A DNA stretch of 64,000 nucleotides. Source: Streptomyces sp. NBC_01231. GTDB lineage: Bacteria; Actinomycetota; Actinomycetes; Streptomycetales; Streptomycetaceae. Positions within the stretch are counted from its first letter, which is position 1; each line of letters opens with the position of its first letter. The translations under genes and the position numbers were made by a program. Positions 8,776 through 15,813 of this stretch are shown here, piece by piece. The stretch spans positions 4,836,001 to 4,900,000 of the forward strand of contig CP108521.1 of assembly GCA_035999765.1 (NCBI GenBank). The letters are read 5' to 3'. The notes below the pieces were generated by a model. It worked only from the letters and a program-made list of their open reading frames with translations, searched no databases and was not told the DNA's origin.

Positions 8776-8790
8776 CCAACGGGCCGTTGG
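8776..8790. promoter_or_regulatory. Palindrome in divergent promoter A
   Basis: CCAACGG-G-CCGTTGG, a perfect 7-bp inverted repeat with a 1-bp centre, midway between GntR A and the small membrane-protein gene A. Its CCAAC/GTTGG half-site also forms the core of the operators in modules B and C. Confidence 0.5.
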
Positions 8791-8832
8791 TTAAGGGATC
8801 AACCAGGGCGGGCAGACCACCTTCACGACAAC

Positions 8833-8848
8833 CGGTCCAATTGGACCG
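8833..8848. promoter_or_regulatory. 16-bp palindromic operator candidate before small membrane protein A
   Basis: CGGTCCAATTGGACCG is a perfect 16-bp palindrome about 40 bp upstream of the small membrane-protein ATG. It carries the same GTCCA/TGGAC half-sites as the palindrome over the GntR A start, which supports one protein binding both sites. GntR A is the obvious candidate. Confidence 0.6.
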
Positions 8849-8885
8849 CAAGTTGACCACTTCATCGAAAGTGGGAGGGAGGTGG

Positions 8886-9074
8886 ATGGACATGCTCCTG
8901 TTCCACGTACTCACGGGACTCTTCGAGCTCTCGCTCGGACTGACGGCGCAGGCGAGACTCGGTTACGTCGGTGTGCTGCTGCTGTTCCTGGTCGGCGTGG
9001 GGGTACGAGCGCGCCGCGGCGGCCTCGCCATTGGGGCGGCCGTGGTGTTCGCGCTGCTGATGACTCAGGCCTGA
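8886..9074 (+). CDS. Small two-segment membrane protein, module A
   Basis: 62 residues. A hydrophobic N-terminal segment ends in 'ELSLGLTAQAR', followed by 'GYVGVLLLFLVGVGVRARR' and 'GLAIGAAVVFALLMTQA'. It has the same length and layout as the small proteins of modules B and C: an acidic residue after the first hydrophobic stretch, a basic residue, a Gly-Val-rich helix, a basic turn, then a short last helix. Shine-Dalgarno GGGAGGGAGG lies just upstream; the ATG at 8892 is an alternative start. It is divergent from GntR A. The function is not recognised. Confidence 0.7.
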   Translation: MDMLLFHVLTGLFELSLGLTAQARLGYVGVLLLFLVGVGVRARRGGLAIGAAVVFALLMTQA

Positions 9075-9802
9075 GTGCGCATCATGGTGAGCATCGGCTC
9101 CAGCGAGGAGACGGTGACCGTGGCACCCGCGTCCCGCAGCAGCTTCTCCTTGCGCTCGTTACGCGCGTAGCCCAGAAACGGAACGCCGGCCGCCTTCGCG
9201 GCGTACAGGTCCGACGGGGTGTCGCCGATCATCAGGGCGTCCGAGGGGGCCGAACCCATCGCGTTCAGGGCCCGGTTGAGGCAGTGCGGGTCCGGCTTGA
9301 GGTGGTTGAGCTGCTGGGTACGGCCGTAGATGTGCGGTGCGAAACACGCGGTGAGGCCGCGGCTTTCCAGGTAAGTGCGCACCACCCGCGGGGAGTTGTT
9401 CGTGGCGATCGCCATCCGGCGCCCCACCGCCTTCCACGTACGGATCAGCGGGTCGGCGTACGGCGTCGGCATCGCCGATGCCGTGGCCCGCAGTTCCTCC
9501 GTGGTGAGACGCTCCTCCAACTCGTCGACCAGATCACTGCCGGGGTGTCTGCGATCCAGGGCGCGCAGGACTATGTGCGGGTCCAGGGACTGGCGTTCCT
9601 CGTCCGTCAGCAGGCCGTGCAGGCCCCGCCCCTCGAGCCACTCGACCAGGTCGTCCGCCACCTTGTCGGCCGCGTGGCCGGCGAACAGGCGGCAGATCGG
9701 ACCGTCGAAGTCCCAGAGCACGACACGCGCGCGGGTGATCAGGTCTCGCAGCGCCTCGGTCTCCGCTGCCACGGTTTCAGTCTCCGTCGTATCAGAAGTC
9801 AC
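9065..9802 (-). CDS. HAD-family phosphatase
   Basis: 245 residues with all four HAD motifs: DFDGP with the nucleophile Asp31 and acid/base Asp33, TNNS (motif II), the Lys of HLKPDP (motif III), and GDTPSD (motif IV). The helical cap between motifs I and II marks a phosphoglycolate-phosphatase-like subtype. The GTG start overlaps the stop of GntR B as TAGTG, so translation is probably coupled and the two proteins are made together. Its 3' end overlaps the tail of membrane-protein gene A by 10 bp within the palindrome ACTCAGGCCTGAGT (9063-9076), so both proteins end in Thr-Gln-Ala. The substrate is unknown; the nearby APH-like kinase raises the idea of opposing phosphorylation steps. Confidence 0.85.
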   Translation of the reverse strand: MTSDTTETETVAAETEALRDLITRARVVLWDFDGPICRLFAGHAADKVADDLVEWLEGRGLHGLLTDEERQSLDPHIVLRALDRRHPGSDLVDELEERLTTEELRATASAMPTPYADPLIRTWKAVGRRMAIATNNSPRVVRTYLESRGLTACFAPHIYGRTQQLNHLKPDPHCLNRALNAMGSAPSDALMIGDTPSDLYAAKAAGVPFLGYARNERKEKLLRDAGATVTVSSLEPMLTMMRTQA

Positions 9803-10680
9803 TAGGAGAGTGTCAGGTCCGTCGTGATGGTTGCCCAGAGGGCGTCGAACCACTTCTCGGATTCCTCCACGAACGCGGCATCCCGCTGACCGGACCGCTT
9901 CTCGAAGGAGAAGAGGAGGGATTCGGTGCCCAGCACGTCGTACATGTCCAGGGTTCCGCTGTCGGAGGCTTCCTCCCGGCGCGTGATCATGTAGTACGCG
10001 ATCAGCGCCTCCTCCTCGTTCAGGAGGTACAGCTTCACCGGCGGGGTGAAGGGCAGCGCGCGGAACCTGACCTGGACGTCGATGCCGTGGGAGGAACGCA
10101 GGGCACGGAGGTTGTGTTTGAGGACGTGGCCCTGGGCGTTGCGTTGGGCGAGCCAGCGCTCGTGGACCGGGTCGTCGTCCTCGCCGCGGCCCTCCACCGG
10201 GACGGGGAACGCGAGAGGAATCTCGCGGGAGGGCAGCAGGATACGGACGTCGATCGACTCTGGGCGGATGCGGCCCTCGTGGATCAGACGGATCGGCGCT
10301 CCCAGGGCCAGCATCAGGGACTCGGCGGTGAGACAGGCCGCGGCCACGCGGACGTGCGGTGCCGCGAACGCCTCCGTCAGGCGGGGCGCGAGGCCCACCA
10401 TCGTCGGCTGCGGCTGCTCCCCCACCGCCCGGGCCGGTTCCGCGATGCGGGGCGGACTGCCCTTGCTGACGTTGCTCAGGAGGCCGTCGTCCTGGAGGGC
10501 GCGCAGAGCCTGGCGGACCGTGCCGCGTTCCACGCCGAACTCCTCGGCGAGTTCGGCCTGGGTGGGCAGGCGGTCGCCCGCCTTGAGGTCGCCGGTGCGG
10601 ATCCGCTCCCGCAGGACATCGGCGATCTCCTGGGGCGAGAGCCTTCTGCTGCCGTTCACTGCCACGTTCTCCTGAGTCAC
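9802..10680 (-). CDS. GntR-type regulator, module B
   Basis: About 292 residues. The winged helix reads 'LRERIRTGDLKAGDRLPTQ' and 'ELAEEFGVERGTVRQAL'. The C-terminal domain has 'PFTPPVKLYLLNEEEALIAYY' and ends near 'FVEESEKWFDALW'. It is clearly paralogous to regulator C and more distantly to A. The minus strand has TAGCGT, six bases, then GTG, so a leaderless start at 10680 is preferred; a GTG seven codons in has an AGGAG. It forms a translationally coupled pair with the HAD phosphatase and is divergent from membrane protein B. It probably represses both directions from the shared operator. Confidence 0.82.
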   Translation of the reverse strand: MTQENVAVNGSRRLSPQEIADVLRERIRTGDLKAGDRLPTQAELAEEFGVERGTVRQALRALQDDGLLSNVSKGSPPRIAEPARAVGEQPQPTMVGLAPRLTEAFAAPHVRVAAACLTAESLMLALGAPIRLIHEGRIRPESIDVRILLPSREIPLAFPVPVEGRGEDDDPVHERWLAQRNAQGHVLKHNLRALRSSHGIDVQVRFRALPFTPPVKLYLLNEEEALIAYYMITRREEASDSGTLDMYDVLGTESLLFSFEKRSGQRDAAFVEESEKWFDALWATITTDLTLS

Positions 10681-10744
10681 GACCAAACGCTACAACTTCG
10701 ATCCATCTATGTGGAGTTGTTTGAAAGTTGTTTATGAGTAGGTA

Positions 10745-10782
10745 CCAAGTGGGGACAACTACCTTAGAGTTGGTTGCCAACT
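10745..10782. promoter_or_regulatory. Promoter and operator of module B
   Basis: CCAAGTGG (10745-10752), TACCTT (10760-10765, possible -10) and the inverted repeat AGTTGG-TTG-CCAACT (10768-10782). The same three elements with the same 23-bp offset occur before membrane protein C. An operator directly after the -10 suggests repression. Half-sites AAGTTG/CAACTT also occur next to the GntR B promoter (-10 TAGCGT at 10687-10692 on the minus strand). Confidence 0.65.
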
Positions 10783-10855
10783 TGGTCCCGGTTGGCGAAC
10801 GCTTCGCCCTCTCGCCACCAAGACCTCTGCCGGACCGCTTGAAGGGGGAACCATC

Positions 10856-11044
10856 GTGCCTGTCATCGCCCTCCTCGCCGCCGTGTTCGTCGTCGGCGTC
10901 GAACAGACCGTCAAGTGGAAGTACGGCGCCGTCGGTGTCGTCGGCCTGCTCCTGCTCACCATAGGCATCAAGGCCAAGAACCCGACCGTCTCTTCCCTCG
11001 GAGCCGTCGTTCTCGCACTGCTCGTCGCGGGGCCCGCCCTATGA
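10856..11044 (+). CDS. Small membrane protein, module B
   Basis: 62 residues starting at GTG after AAGGGGGAA. The first hydrophobic segment (about 2-14) is followed by Glu-Gln and a Lys-Trp-Lys turn, then a second segment 'GAVGVVGLLLLTIGI', a KAKN turn and a third segment 'SLGAVVLALLVAG'. It aligns over its whole length with the protein of module C and more loosely with that of A. It would be an inner-membrane protein of two or three passes. No family is recognised. It is divergent from GntR B. Confidence 0.72.
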   Translation: MPVIALLAAVFVVGVEQTVKWKYGAVGVVGLLLLTIGIKAKNPTVSSLGAVVLALLVAGPAL

Positions 11045-11075
11045 GTCGACCATGTCGACGGCACCCCGGTCAGCC

Positions 11076-11133
11076 CACTGTGGGAGACATCAGCTCGTGA
11101 GCGTCAGCTCCGAACTGATCGTCTCCCACAGTG
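11076..11133. repeat. Long inverted repeat at the 3' end of GntR C
   Basis: CACTGTGGGAGAC (11076-11088) and GTCTCCCACAGTG (11121-11133) are perfect 13-bp arms around a 32-nt loop that contains the stop codon of GntR C. It could be a terminator between the convergent ends of membrane protein B and GntR C, or an mRNA-stabilising stem. Confidence 0.65.
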
Positions 11134-12001
11134 CGTTGAACCACAGGTGGGACTGCTCCACGAAGGTCGTGTCCCGCAGGCCGGCGCCCTGCTCGAAGGC
11201 GAACAGCATCGACTGGGTGCCCTCGGCGTCGTACGTCTCCAGGTACTCGTGGTCGATCTCCGCCTCATGGCGGCCCAGCGTGTAGTACGCGAACAGCGCC
11301 TCCGCTCCGTTGAGCAGATACAGCTTCACCGGCGGGGTGAAGGGCAGCGCGCGGAAGGTGACGCGCACGTCGATGCCGTGGGTGGCGCGCAGAGCCAGCA
11401 GGTTGTGCTTCAGCACCTGCCCCTGGGCGTTGCGCATGGCCAACCAGCGTTCGTGCACCGGGTCGACGTCCCCGCGCCCCTCGACCGGCACCGGGAAGGC
11501 GAGGTCGATGTCCCGGCTCGGCAGCAGGACCCGGACGTCGACCTTGGCCGGATTCATTCGCCCGGCGTGGATCTCGCGCAGGGGCTCGCCCATGGCGAGG
11601 GTGAGGGAGACCGCGGTCAGACACAGGGCGTCGATCTCGACGTGCGGGGCGTCGAAGGCGGCCGCGATCCGGGGCCCGAGGGCCACCGTGGTGGGCAGCG
11701 GGGGCGCGGCGGGCCCGGCCGTCATCCTGGTCAGGCCCCGATCCGGCGCCACGGTCGCGGGACTTCCCTTGGATACGTTGGTCAGCAACCGCTCCGACTG
11801 AAGGATCTGCAGCGCCTGCCGTACGACTCCCCGCTCGACCCCGAACTCGTCGGCCAGCTTGGCCTGGGTGGGCATGCGCTGGCCCGGCCGCAGCTGTCCG
11901 GACAGGATCCGGGCGCGCAGTTCGTCGGCCACCTCGTGATGTGACGTGTGTGGCGGCTGTGCCCTCTTCCGCCCATTGACGGCGGCGTGTTTAGGGTCCA
12001 C
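11090..12001 (-). CDS. GntR-type regulator, module C
   Basis: About 303 residues. The winged helix has 'ADELRARILSGQLRPGQRMPTQ' and 'KLADEFGVERGVVRQALQIL'. The C-terminal domain has 'PFTPPVKLYLLNGAEALFAYY' and a final 'FVEQSHLWFNALWETIS'. It is nearly a full-length paralogue of regulator B. The minus strand reads TAGTGT, six bases, GTG, giving a leaderless start at 12001; further GTG and TTG codons lie just upstream in frame. It is divergent from membrane protein C, with the shared operator between them. The ligand is unknown. Confidence 0.82.
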   Translation of the reverse strand: MDPKHAAVNGRKRAQPPHTSHHEVADELRARILSGQLRPGQRMPTQAKLADEFGVERGVVRQALQILQSERLLTNVSKGSPATVAPDRGLTRMTAGPAAPPLPTTVALGPRIAAAFDAPHVEIDALCLTAVSLTLAMGEPLREIHAGRMNPAKVDVRVLLPSRDIDLAFPVPVEGRGDVDPVHERWLAMRNAQGQVLKHNLLALRATHGIDVRVTFRALPFTPPVKLYLLNGAEALFAYYTLGRHEAEIDHEYLETYDAEGTQSMLFAFEQGAGLRDTTFVEQSHLWFNALWETISSELTLTS

Positions 12002-12065
12002 CACCAAACACTACAACTTCCCGCCATCTTTGAGCTCTTTACTGGAGGGTGGTTATGAGACGCAT

Positions 12066-12105
12066 CCAAGTGGAGATAAGTACAGTGAAGTTGGTCGCCA
12101 ACTTC
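12066..12105. promoter_or_regulatory. Promoter and operator of module C
   Basis: CCAAGTGG (12066-12073), TACAGT (12081-12086, possible -10) and the perfect inverted repeat GAAGTTGG-TCG-CCAACTTC (12087-12105). Element order and spacing match module B base for base, and both small genes share an AAGGGGGA ribosome site. It is the likely target of GntR C and perhaps GntR B. Confidence 0.7.
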
Positions 12106-12180
12106 AGCAACGTGGTCAAACTTTCGAAAGGTTGGCCGGGTGGGCGACCGACGGGATCACCGTCCCGAAGGGGGACCGAC

Positions 12181-12366
12181 ATGCCGCTGATCGCCATAGC
12201 CATCGCCGCCCTCGCCGTCGGCTTCGAACAGATCGTCCAGTGGAAGCTGGGCGCGATGGGCATCGTCGCCTTTGTCGCGCTCACCGTCGGGGTCAAAGCC
12301 AAGAGCGCCGCGATCGGCGGCATCGGCGCGGTGATCCTCGTGATGCTGCTCGCCCAGTCCGGCTGA
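12181..12366 (+). CDS. Small membrane protein, module C
   Basis: 61 residues starting at ATG after AAGGGGGACC. The hydrophobic segment 'IAIAIAALAVGF' is followed by Glu-Gln, a Gln-Trp-Lys turn, 'GAMGIVAFVALTVGV', a KAK turn and 'GIGAVILVMLLAQ'. Its pattern is close to that of the module B protein. It is followed at once by a strong hairpin terminator. Function not recognised; membrane location is predicted from hydrophobicity only. Confidence 0.72.
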   Translation: MPLIAIAIAALAVGFEQIVQWKLGAMGIVAFVALTVGVKAKSAAIGGIGAVILVMLLAQSG

Positions 12367-12401
12367 CCGGGCTCCCTTCCGGAGGGGAGCCGGGAGCCCG
12401 G
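12367..12401 (+). terminator. Hairpin terminator after small membrane protein C
   Basis: CCGGGCTCCC (12367-12376) pairs with GGGAGCCCGG (12392-12401), a perfect 10-bp stem starting one base after the stop codon. No U-tract follows, as is usual in high-GC actinomycetes. Confidence 0.8.
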
Positions 12402-12408
12402 TCGGTCC

Positions 12409-12566
12409 GCACAGCCACAACTGAACAGGGTCGACACCCAGCACAGCCACAACTCCACACCGCCGTCCGCGAAGACCGCGGCAGCACAGCCACAACTGAA
12501 CAAGCTCGCTACGGACGCACCGCCACAACTCAACATCGTCAGGACCGGCACAGCCACAACTGAACA
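12409..12566. repeat. Five helically phased 19-bp direct repeats
   Basis: GCACAGCCACAACTGAACA occurs at 12409, 12484 and 12548, with variants at 12441 (ends CTCCACA) and 12517 (GCACCGCCACAACTCAACA). Start-to-start spacings are 32, 43, 33 and 31 bp, close to 3, 4, 3 and 3 turns of B-DNA, so all copies face the same side. Copies three and five also share the following GCTCGCTACGGA. The array fills the gap between the terminator and a convergent acetyltransferase gene. It is not coding. Confidence 0.85.
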
Positions 12567-12613
12567 GCTCGCTACGGATGCAGAGCAGCACCTGTCCCCG
12601 CCAGGAAGGAGCC

Positions 12614-13867
12614 TCAGAAGATGTCCGGGCACCAAGGACGCCTGGACGTACGCAGCAGGGCGTCGGCCGACCGGCCGGCGCCCGCTCGTTCTTCCCGCAC
12701 CCGCCCCAGCGCCGCCAGCCGTACGGCCGACTCGTCGCCGAGCCACAGCGCGGCCAGGTCGGCCACGTCGAGGCTGAGGTCGGCGCCCGCGGTCGTCGGC
12801 GTACAGGAGCCGCCCTCCGAGGAGGCCTCCAGCCGGTAGCGGCCGCCGGTCAGTCCGTCCCGGTCGGTCACCTCCAGCACCAGCGACCCCTCCCCCTCGT
12901 ACGTCCGCGCCTCCAGCGCCCGTTCGACGTCCAGGAGCCGCACCCACAGCCAGTCCGACTGCGCGGTGATCCTGGCCGCCCTCGGGTCGGGCAGGAAGAA
13001 CGGGAGCAGGTCGTCGGGGGCCCGCCAGCCGCTCTTGACGTGGGTGATCCAGTCGATCGAGCAGAGGTAGCGCCACAGGGCCCGCTCGGCGGCCGGGGTC
13101 GACGCGATCAGCCAGTTCACGGTCGCCGTGTTGTGCGGCTGCTTGTCGTGCCAGTTGTCGTCCGACGCATACGAAACCAGCCCCTCCACCTCGCCCTCCG
13201 GCGAGCGGTACACGGCGTAGAACGGCTCGGTCCACGTCGGGTCGAACCGTACGACTCCCGTGTTGACCCGCCACCACATCTCCTCGCGGCTGACCGCGCC
13301 CGGCTGGGCTCGGCGTACCCGCTCGTGGAGTTCGGGGCCCAGCGTGCGGACGTCGTCCCCGTCCACCAGGTCGATACGGCCGCCGTCGTCCGGGACGCGG
13401 CGGCGCAGGTCGAGGCCGGTGCGGGGGACGTCGATCGTCCACTCGGCCATCCAGGTGCCGGGGCCGAAGCCGTAGCGGCCGTAGATGGGGTACTCGGCGG
13501 CGATCAGCGTCGCGACGACGTCTCCGCGGTCCTTCGCGGCCGTCAGGTCCTGGGCCATCATGCGGGTGAGCAGGCCGTGGCGGCGGTGGGTGGCGGTGAC
13601 GGTGACGCCGGTGACGGCGTCGGCGGGGACGGTCGCGCCGCCGACGACGGTGAGCTGCTGGTCGAAGGAACGGAAGGTCGCGACGCACCGGCCACCGTCG
13701 AACGCGCCGAGGAAGCGGCCGGGTTCGAACTGGGTGCGCCGGGCCTCGAGATCGCTGTCCGGGACGGTGGGTGCGCGCAGGAACCCGGTGTTCACGGCGC
13801 GCAGCCAGTCGGCGAGTTCGGCTTCGGTGATGGGACGTACGTCGATGTCGGGGTGCGGGCGCGTCAT
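12614..13867 (-). CDS. Eis-type GNAT N-acetyltransferase
   Basis: 417 residues. The N-terminal GNAT fold has the acetyl-CoA signature '[17 protein letters not shown]', followed by the second GNAT-like region and the sterol-carrier-like C-terminal domain of Eis proteins. The chain ends in Phe, whose carboxylate is catalytic in mycobacterial Eis. Eis enzymes acetylate aminoglycosides and other amines at several positions. The length fits the family (about 400-420). The ATG is preceded by TAACGT and six bases (leaderless pattern). It is convergent with the repeat array and upstream of nothing obviously related. Confidence 0.88.
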   Translation of the reverse strand: MTRPHPDIDVRPITEAELADWLRAVNTGFLRAPTVPDSDLEARRTQFEPGRFLGAFDGGRCVATFRSFDQQLTVVGGATVPADAVTGVTVTATHRRHGLLTRMMAQDLTAAKDRGDVVATLIAAEYPIYGRYGFGPGTWMAEWTIDVPRTGLDLRRRVPDDGGRIDLVDGDDVRTLGPELHERVRRAQPGAVSREEMWWRVNTGVVRFDPTWTEPFYAVYRSPEGEVEGLVSYASDDNWHDKQPHNTATVNWLIASTPAAERALWRYLCSIDWITHVKSGWRAPDDLLPFFLPDPRAARITAQSDWLWVRLLDVERALEARTYEGEGSLVLEVTDRDGLTGGRYRLEASSEGGSCTPTTAGADLSLDVADLAALWLGDESAVRLAALGRVREERAGAGRSADALLRTSRRPWCPDIF

Positions 13868-13981
13868 GGGGCCACGTTAGGTGGGCGGGGCGGGGTGTCG
13901 CGGGCATTTTTCCCTTCGCCCCCGCAGCCCCCGCTGCCCCTGACCCGCGGCCGAGACCACGGGCCACGGACCGCGCGCCCG

Positions 13982-14995
13982 TCAGAAAGCAGCCCGGATC
14001 TCCCCCACCTCGTCCGCTCCCCCCATCAGCGGTGCCCGCCCGATCCGTTCGACGACCGGGGACTCCACTCCCATGAGCCTGAGGGCGCGTGCCAGCACGG
14101 GGCCCAGGGCTCGGAGGCCGCCGTCCTCCACCTTGAAGGCGAGGGCGCGGCCGTCCGGGAGCGCGACCGCCTGGACGGCCTCCGCACCCATCTTCGACAG
14201 CGTGCCGGGGAGTTCGCGCATCAGCCAGGTGTCGGGGCGGCGGGTGCCGGCGACGTACTCGGGGTGGGCGCGCATGGCGGTGGCGACGCGGTGTTCGGGG
14301 CTGTCCGGGGCGGCGAGGACGAAGGAACGGTAGGCGCGGGCCAGGCCGGTGAGGGTGATCGCCATCAGGGGCGCGCCGCAGCCGTCCGTGCCCACGGCGG
14401 CCACCGGTTCGCCGGCCGCCTCCTCCACACCCCTGTGGATGAGCTGCTGGAGGGGGTGAGCCGGGTCCAGGTAGGAGTCCAGCGGCCAGTCCCGCAGCGC
14501 GCACGCCGCCAGCATCGCCGTGTGCTTGCCGGAGCAGTTCATGGTCACGCGGGAGCGGACCGCGCCCGACGCCAGGTACGTCTCCCGTTCCTCCGCGTCC
14601 AGCGGGAGGTCGGGCGGGCACTGGAGCTGCCCCTCGTCCAGCCCGTACTCGTCCAGCATCTTGTGGACCAGGTCGCGGTGGAAGGGCTCGCCGGAGTGGC
14701 TGGCCGCGGCCAGTGCGAGGCGCTCGCCCGCCAGGTCCAGGCCCGCCCGCAGCACGCCCGCCGCCTGCATCGGTTTGTTGGAGGAGCGCGGGAAGACGGG
14801 GACCGCCACATCCCCGAGGGCCAGTTCCACGCCTCCGTCGGCGTCCAGCAGGACCAGACTGCCCCGGTGCCGCCCTTCGACGAACCCGGAGCGGACGACC
14901 TCCGCGAGAACCGGCGGTACGGACGGCACGGGCTGCCCGGGCGGTGTGGGCGGCGGCACGGCAGTGGACGCGGGCATGGCGGCGGACGCGGACAT
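13982..14995 (-). CDS. L-asparaginase (plant/type II-like family)
   Basis: 337 residues. Conserved segments of the bacterial asparaginase II family (COG4448) are visible: 'RSSNKPMQAAGVL', 'CSGKHTAMLAACA' and 'VGTDGCGAPLMAI'. It would hydrolyse L-asparagine to aspartate and ammonia in the cytoplasm; there is no signal peptide. The ATG follows GGAAGG at a good distance; a second ATG six codons later is possible. The Pro/Ala-rich first 20 residues are probably disordered. Confidence 0.85.
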   Translation of the reverse strand: MSASAAMPASTAVPPPTPPGQPVPSVPPVLAEVVRSGFVEGRHRGSLVLLDADGGVELALGDVAVPVFPRSSNKPMQAAGVLRAGLDLAGERLALAAASHSGEPFHRDLVHKMLDEYGLDEGQLQCPPDLPLDAEERETYLASGAVRSRVTMNCSGKHTAMLAACALRDWPLDSYLDPAHPLQQLIHRGVEEAAGEPVAAVGTDGCGAPLMAITLTGLARAYRSFVLAAPDSPEHRVATAMRAHPEYVAGTRRPDTWLMRELPGTLSKMGAEAVQAVALPDGRALAFKVEDGGLRALGPVLARALRLMGVESPVVERIGRAPLMGGADEVGEIRAAF

Positions 14996-15064
14996 CGGCG
15001 ATAGCCTTCCGGAGAGGGGACCCGCCCCGACAGCGGGCCCGGGATCGCCGGTACGGCCGCCGTG

Positions 15065-15655
15065 TCAGACGAGCAGGTCGTCGACTTGTGCTTCCCCTTC
15101 ACGGTACCTGCGGGCGATCTCCGCGCTGCAGTCGTCGGCCGTCCGCTGCAGCCGTTGCCGACGCCGGGACACCCGCTGCTCGCACCGTACGAGCCGTCCC
15201 ATCGCCGTGCTCAACTCCAGGTCGGTGCGCGCCTCCAGGTCCGACAACTCGACCTCGGCGAGCGCCTCCGCGGCCAGCAGCCGGTACTCCTCGCTGTGCG
15301 GCGTGCCCAGCGTCACATGGCGGGCGGAGGAGCGGTGCCGGGCCGGGGCGTCGGTGAGGATCTCCGACAGCCGCTCGACCACGGATGTCTCCTCCACGGT
15401 CACGACGGCCGTCGCCCCCGCCGGGGACCGCCGCCCCAACTCGGCCCGCAGGATGTCGATACGGCCCTGGAGCAGCCGGCGCACATAGCTGAGGTCGGCC
15501 TCGTCGCGCTGGGCGTCCCGGCGCAAAGTGCGCAGTTCGGGCAGGCTCAGCACGGTCAGGTCGGGTTCGGGCGGGTCGGCGGGCAGCCGTGGACTGTCGG
15601 TGCGCTGCACGGGCGGCCGCTGGGTGCTCAGCTGCCCGGTAATCGGTGTGCTCAT
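15065..15655 (-). CDS. rsiG: RsiG, c-di-GMP-responsive anti-sigma factor for WhiG
   Basis: 196 residues, largely helical. The signature E-x3-S-x2-R-x3-Q-x3-D that binds cyclic di-GMP in Streptomyces RsiG is present twice and perfectly: E52-S56-R59-Q63-D67 and E159-S163-R166-Q170-D174, one in each helix of the predicted antiparallel coiled coil. In S. venezuelae RsiG loaded with c-di-GMP holds the sporulation sigma factor WhiG inactive. The N-terminal 35 residues are Pro-rich and likely disordered. It stands alone, not in an operon; whiG is not in this window. Confidence 0.92.
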   Translation of the reverse strand: MSTPITGQLSTQRPPVQRTDSPRLPADPPEPDLTVLSLPELRTLRRDAQRDEADLSYVRRLLQGRIDILRAELGRRSPAGATAVVTVEETSVVERLSEILTDAPARHRSSARHVTLGTPHSEEYRLLAAEALAEVELSDLEARTDLELSTAMGRLVRCEQRVSRRRQRLQRTADDCSAEIARRYREGEAQVDDLLV

Positions 15656-15813
15656 GTGCCTCTACCGTCCCCTCGACCGGCGTGTGCAAGCATCGTGCCA
15701 CCCCAAGTGGCCGCTATGTGACCGAGTGCCCCTGATCGGCCCCAGATGGGGGGTAAGCCGCAAAAAAAGAAGGCCCGTGCGGAGCACCGCCGGCCACCGG
15801 GCATGATGGTCGG

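Noticed and set aside
8886..12366. Small membrane proteins as plasmid spread (Spd) genes of an integrated element
   Set aside because: No TraB/FtsK-like gene, integrase, replication gene or attachment site is present; kept only as an analogy.
12409..12566. Possible CRISPR array in the direct repeats
   Set aside because: Intervening segments are only 12-24 bp, vary in length, and partly repeat each other; no cas gene is nearby.
12578..15004. 808-codon plus-strand frame across the acetyltransferase and asparaginase genes
   Set aside because: Antisense to two well-recognised genes and low-complexity.
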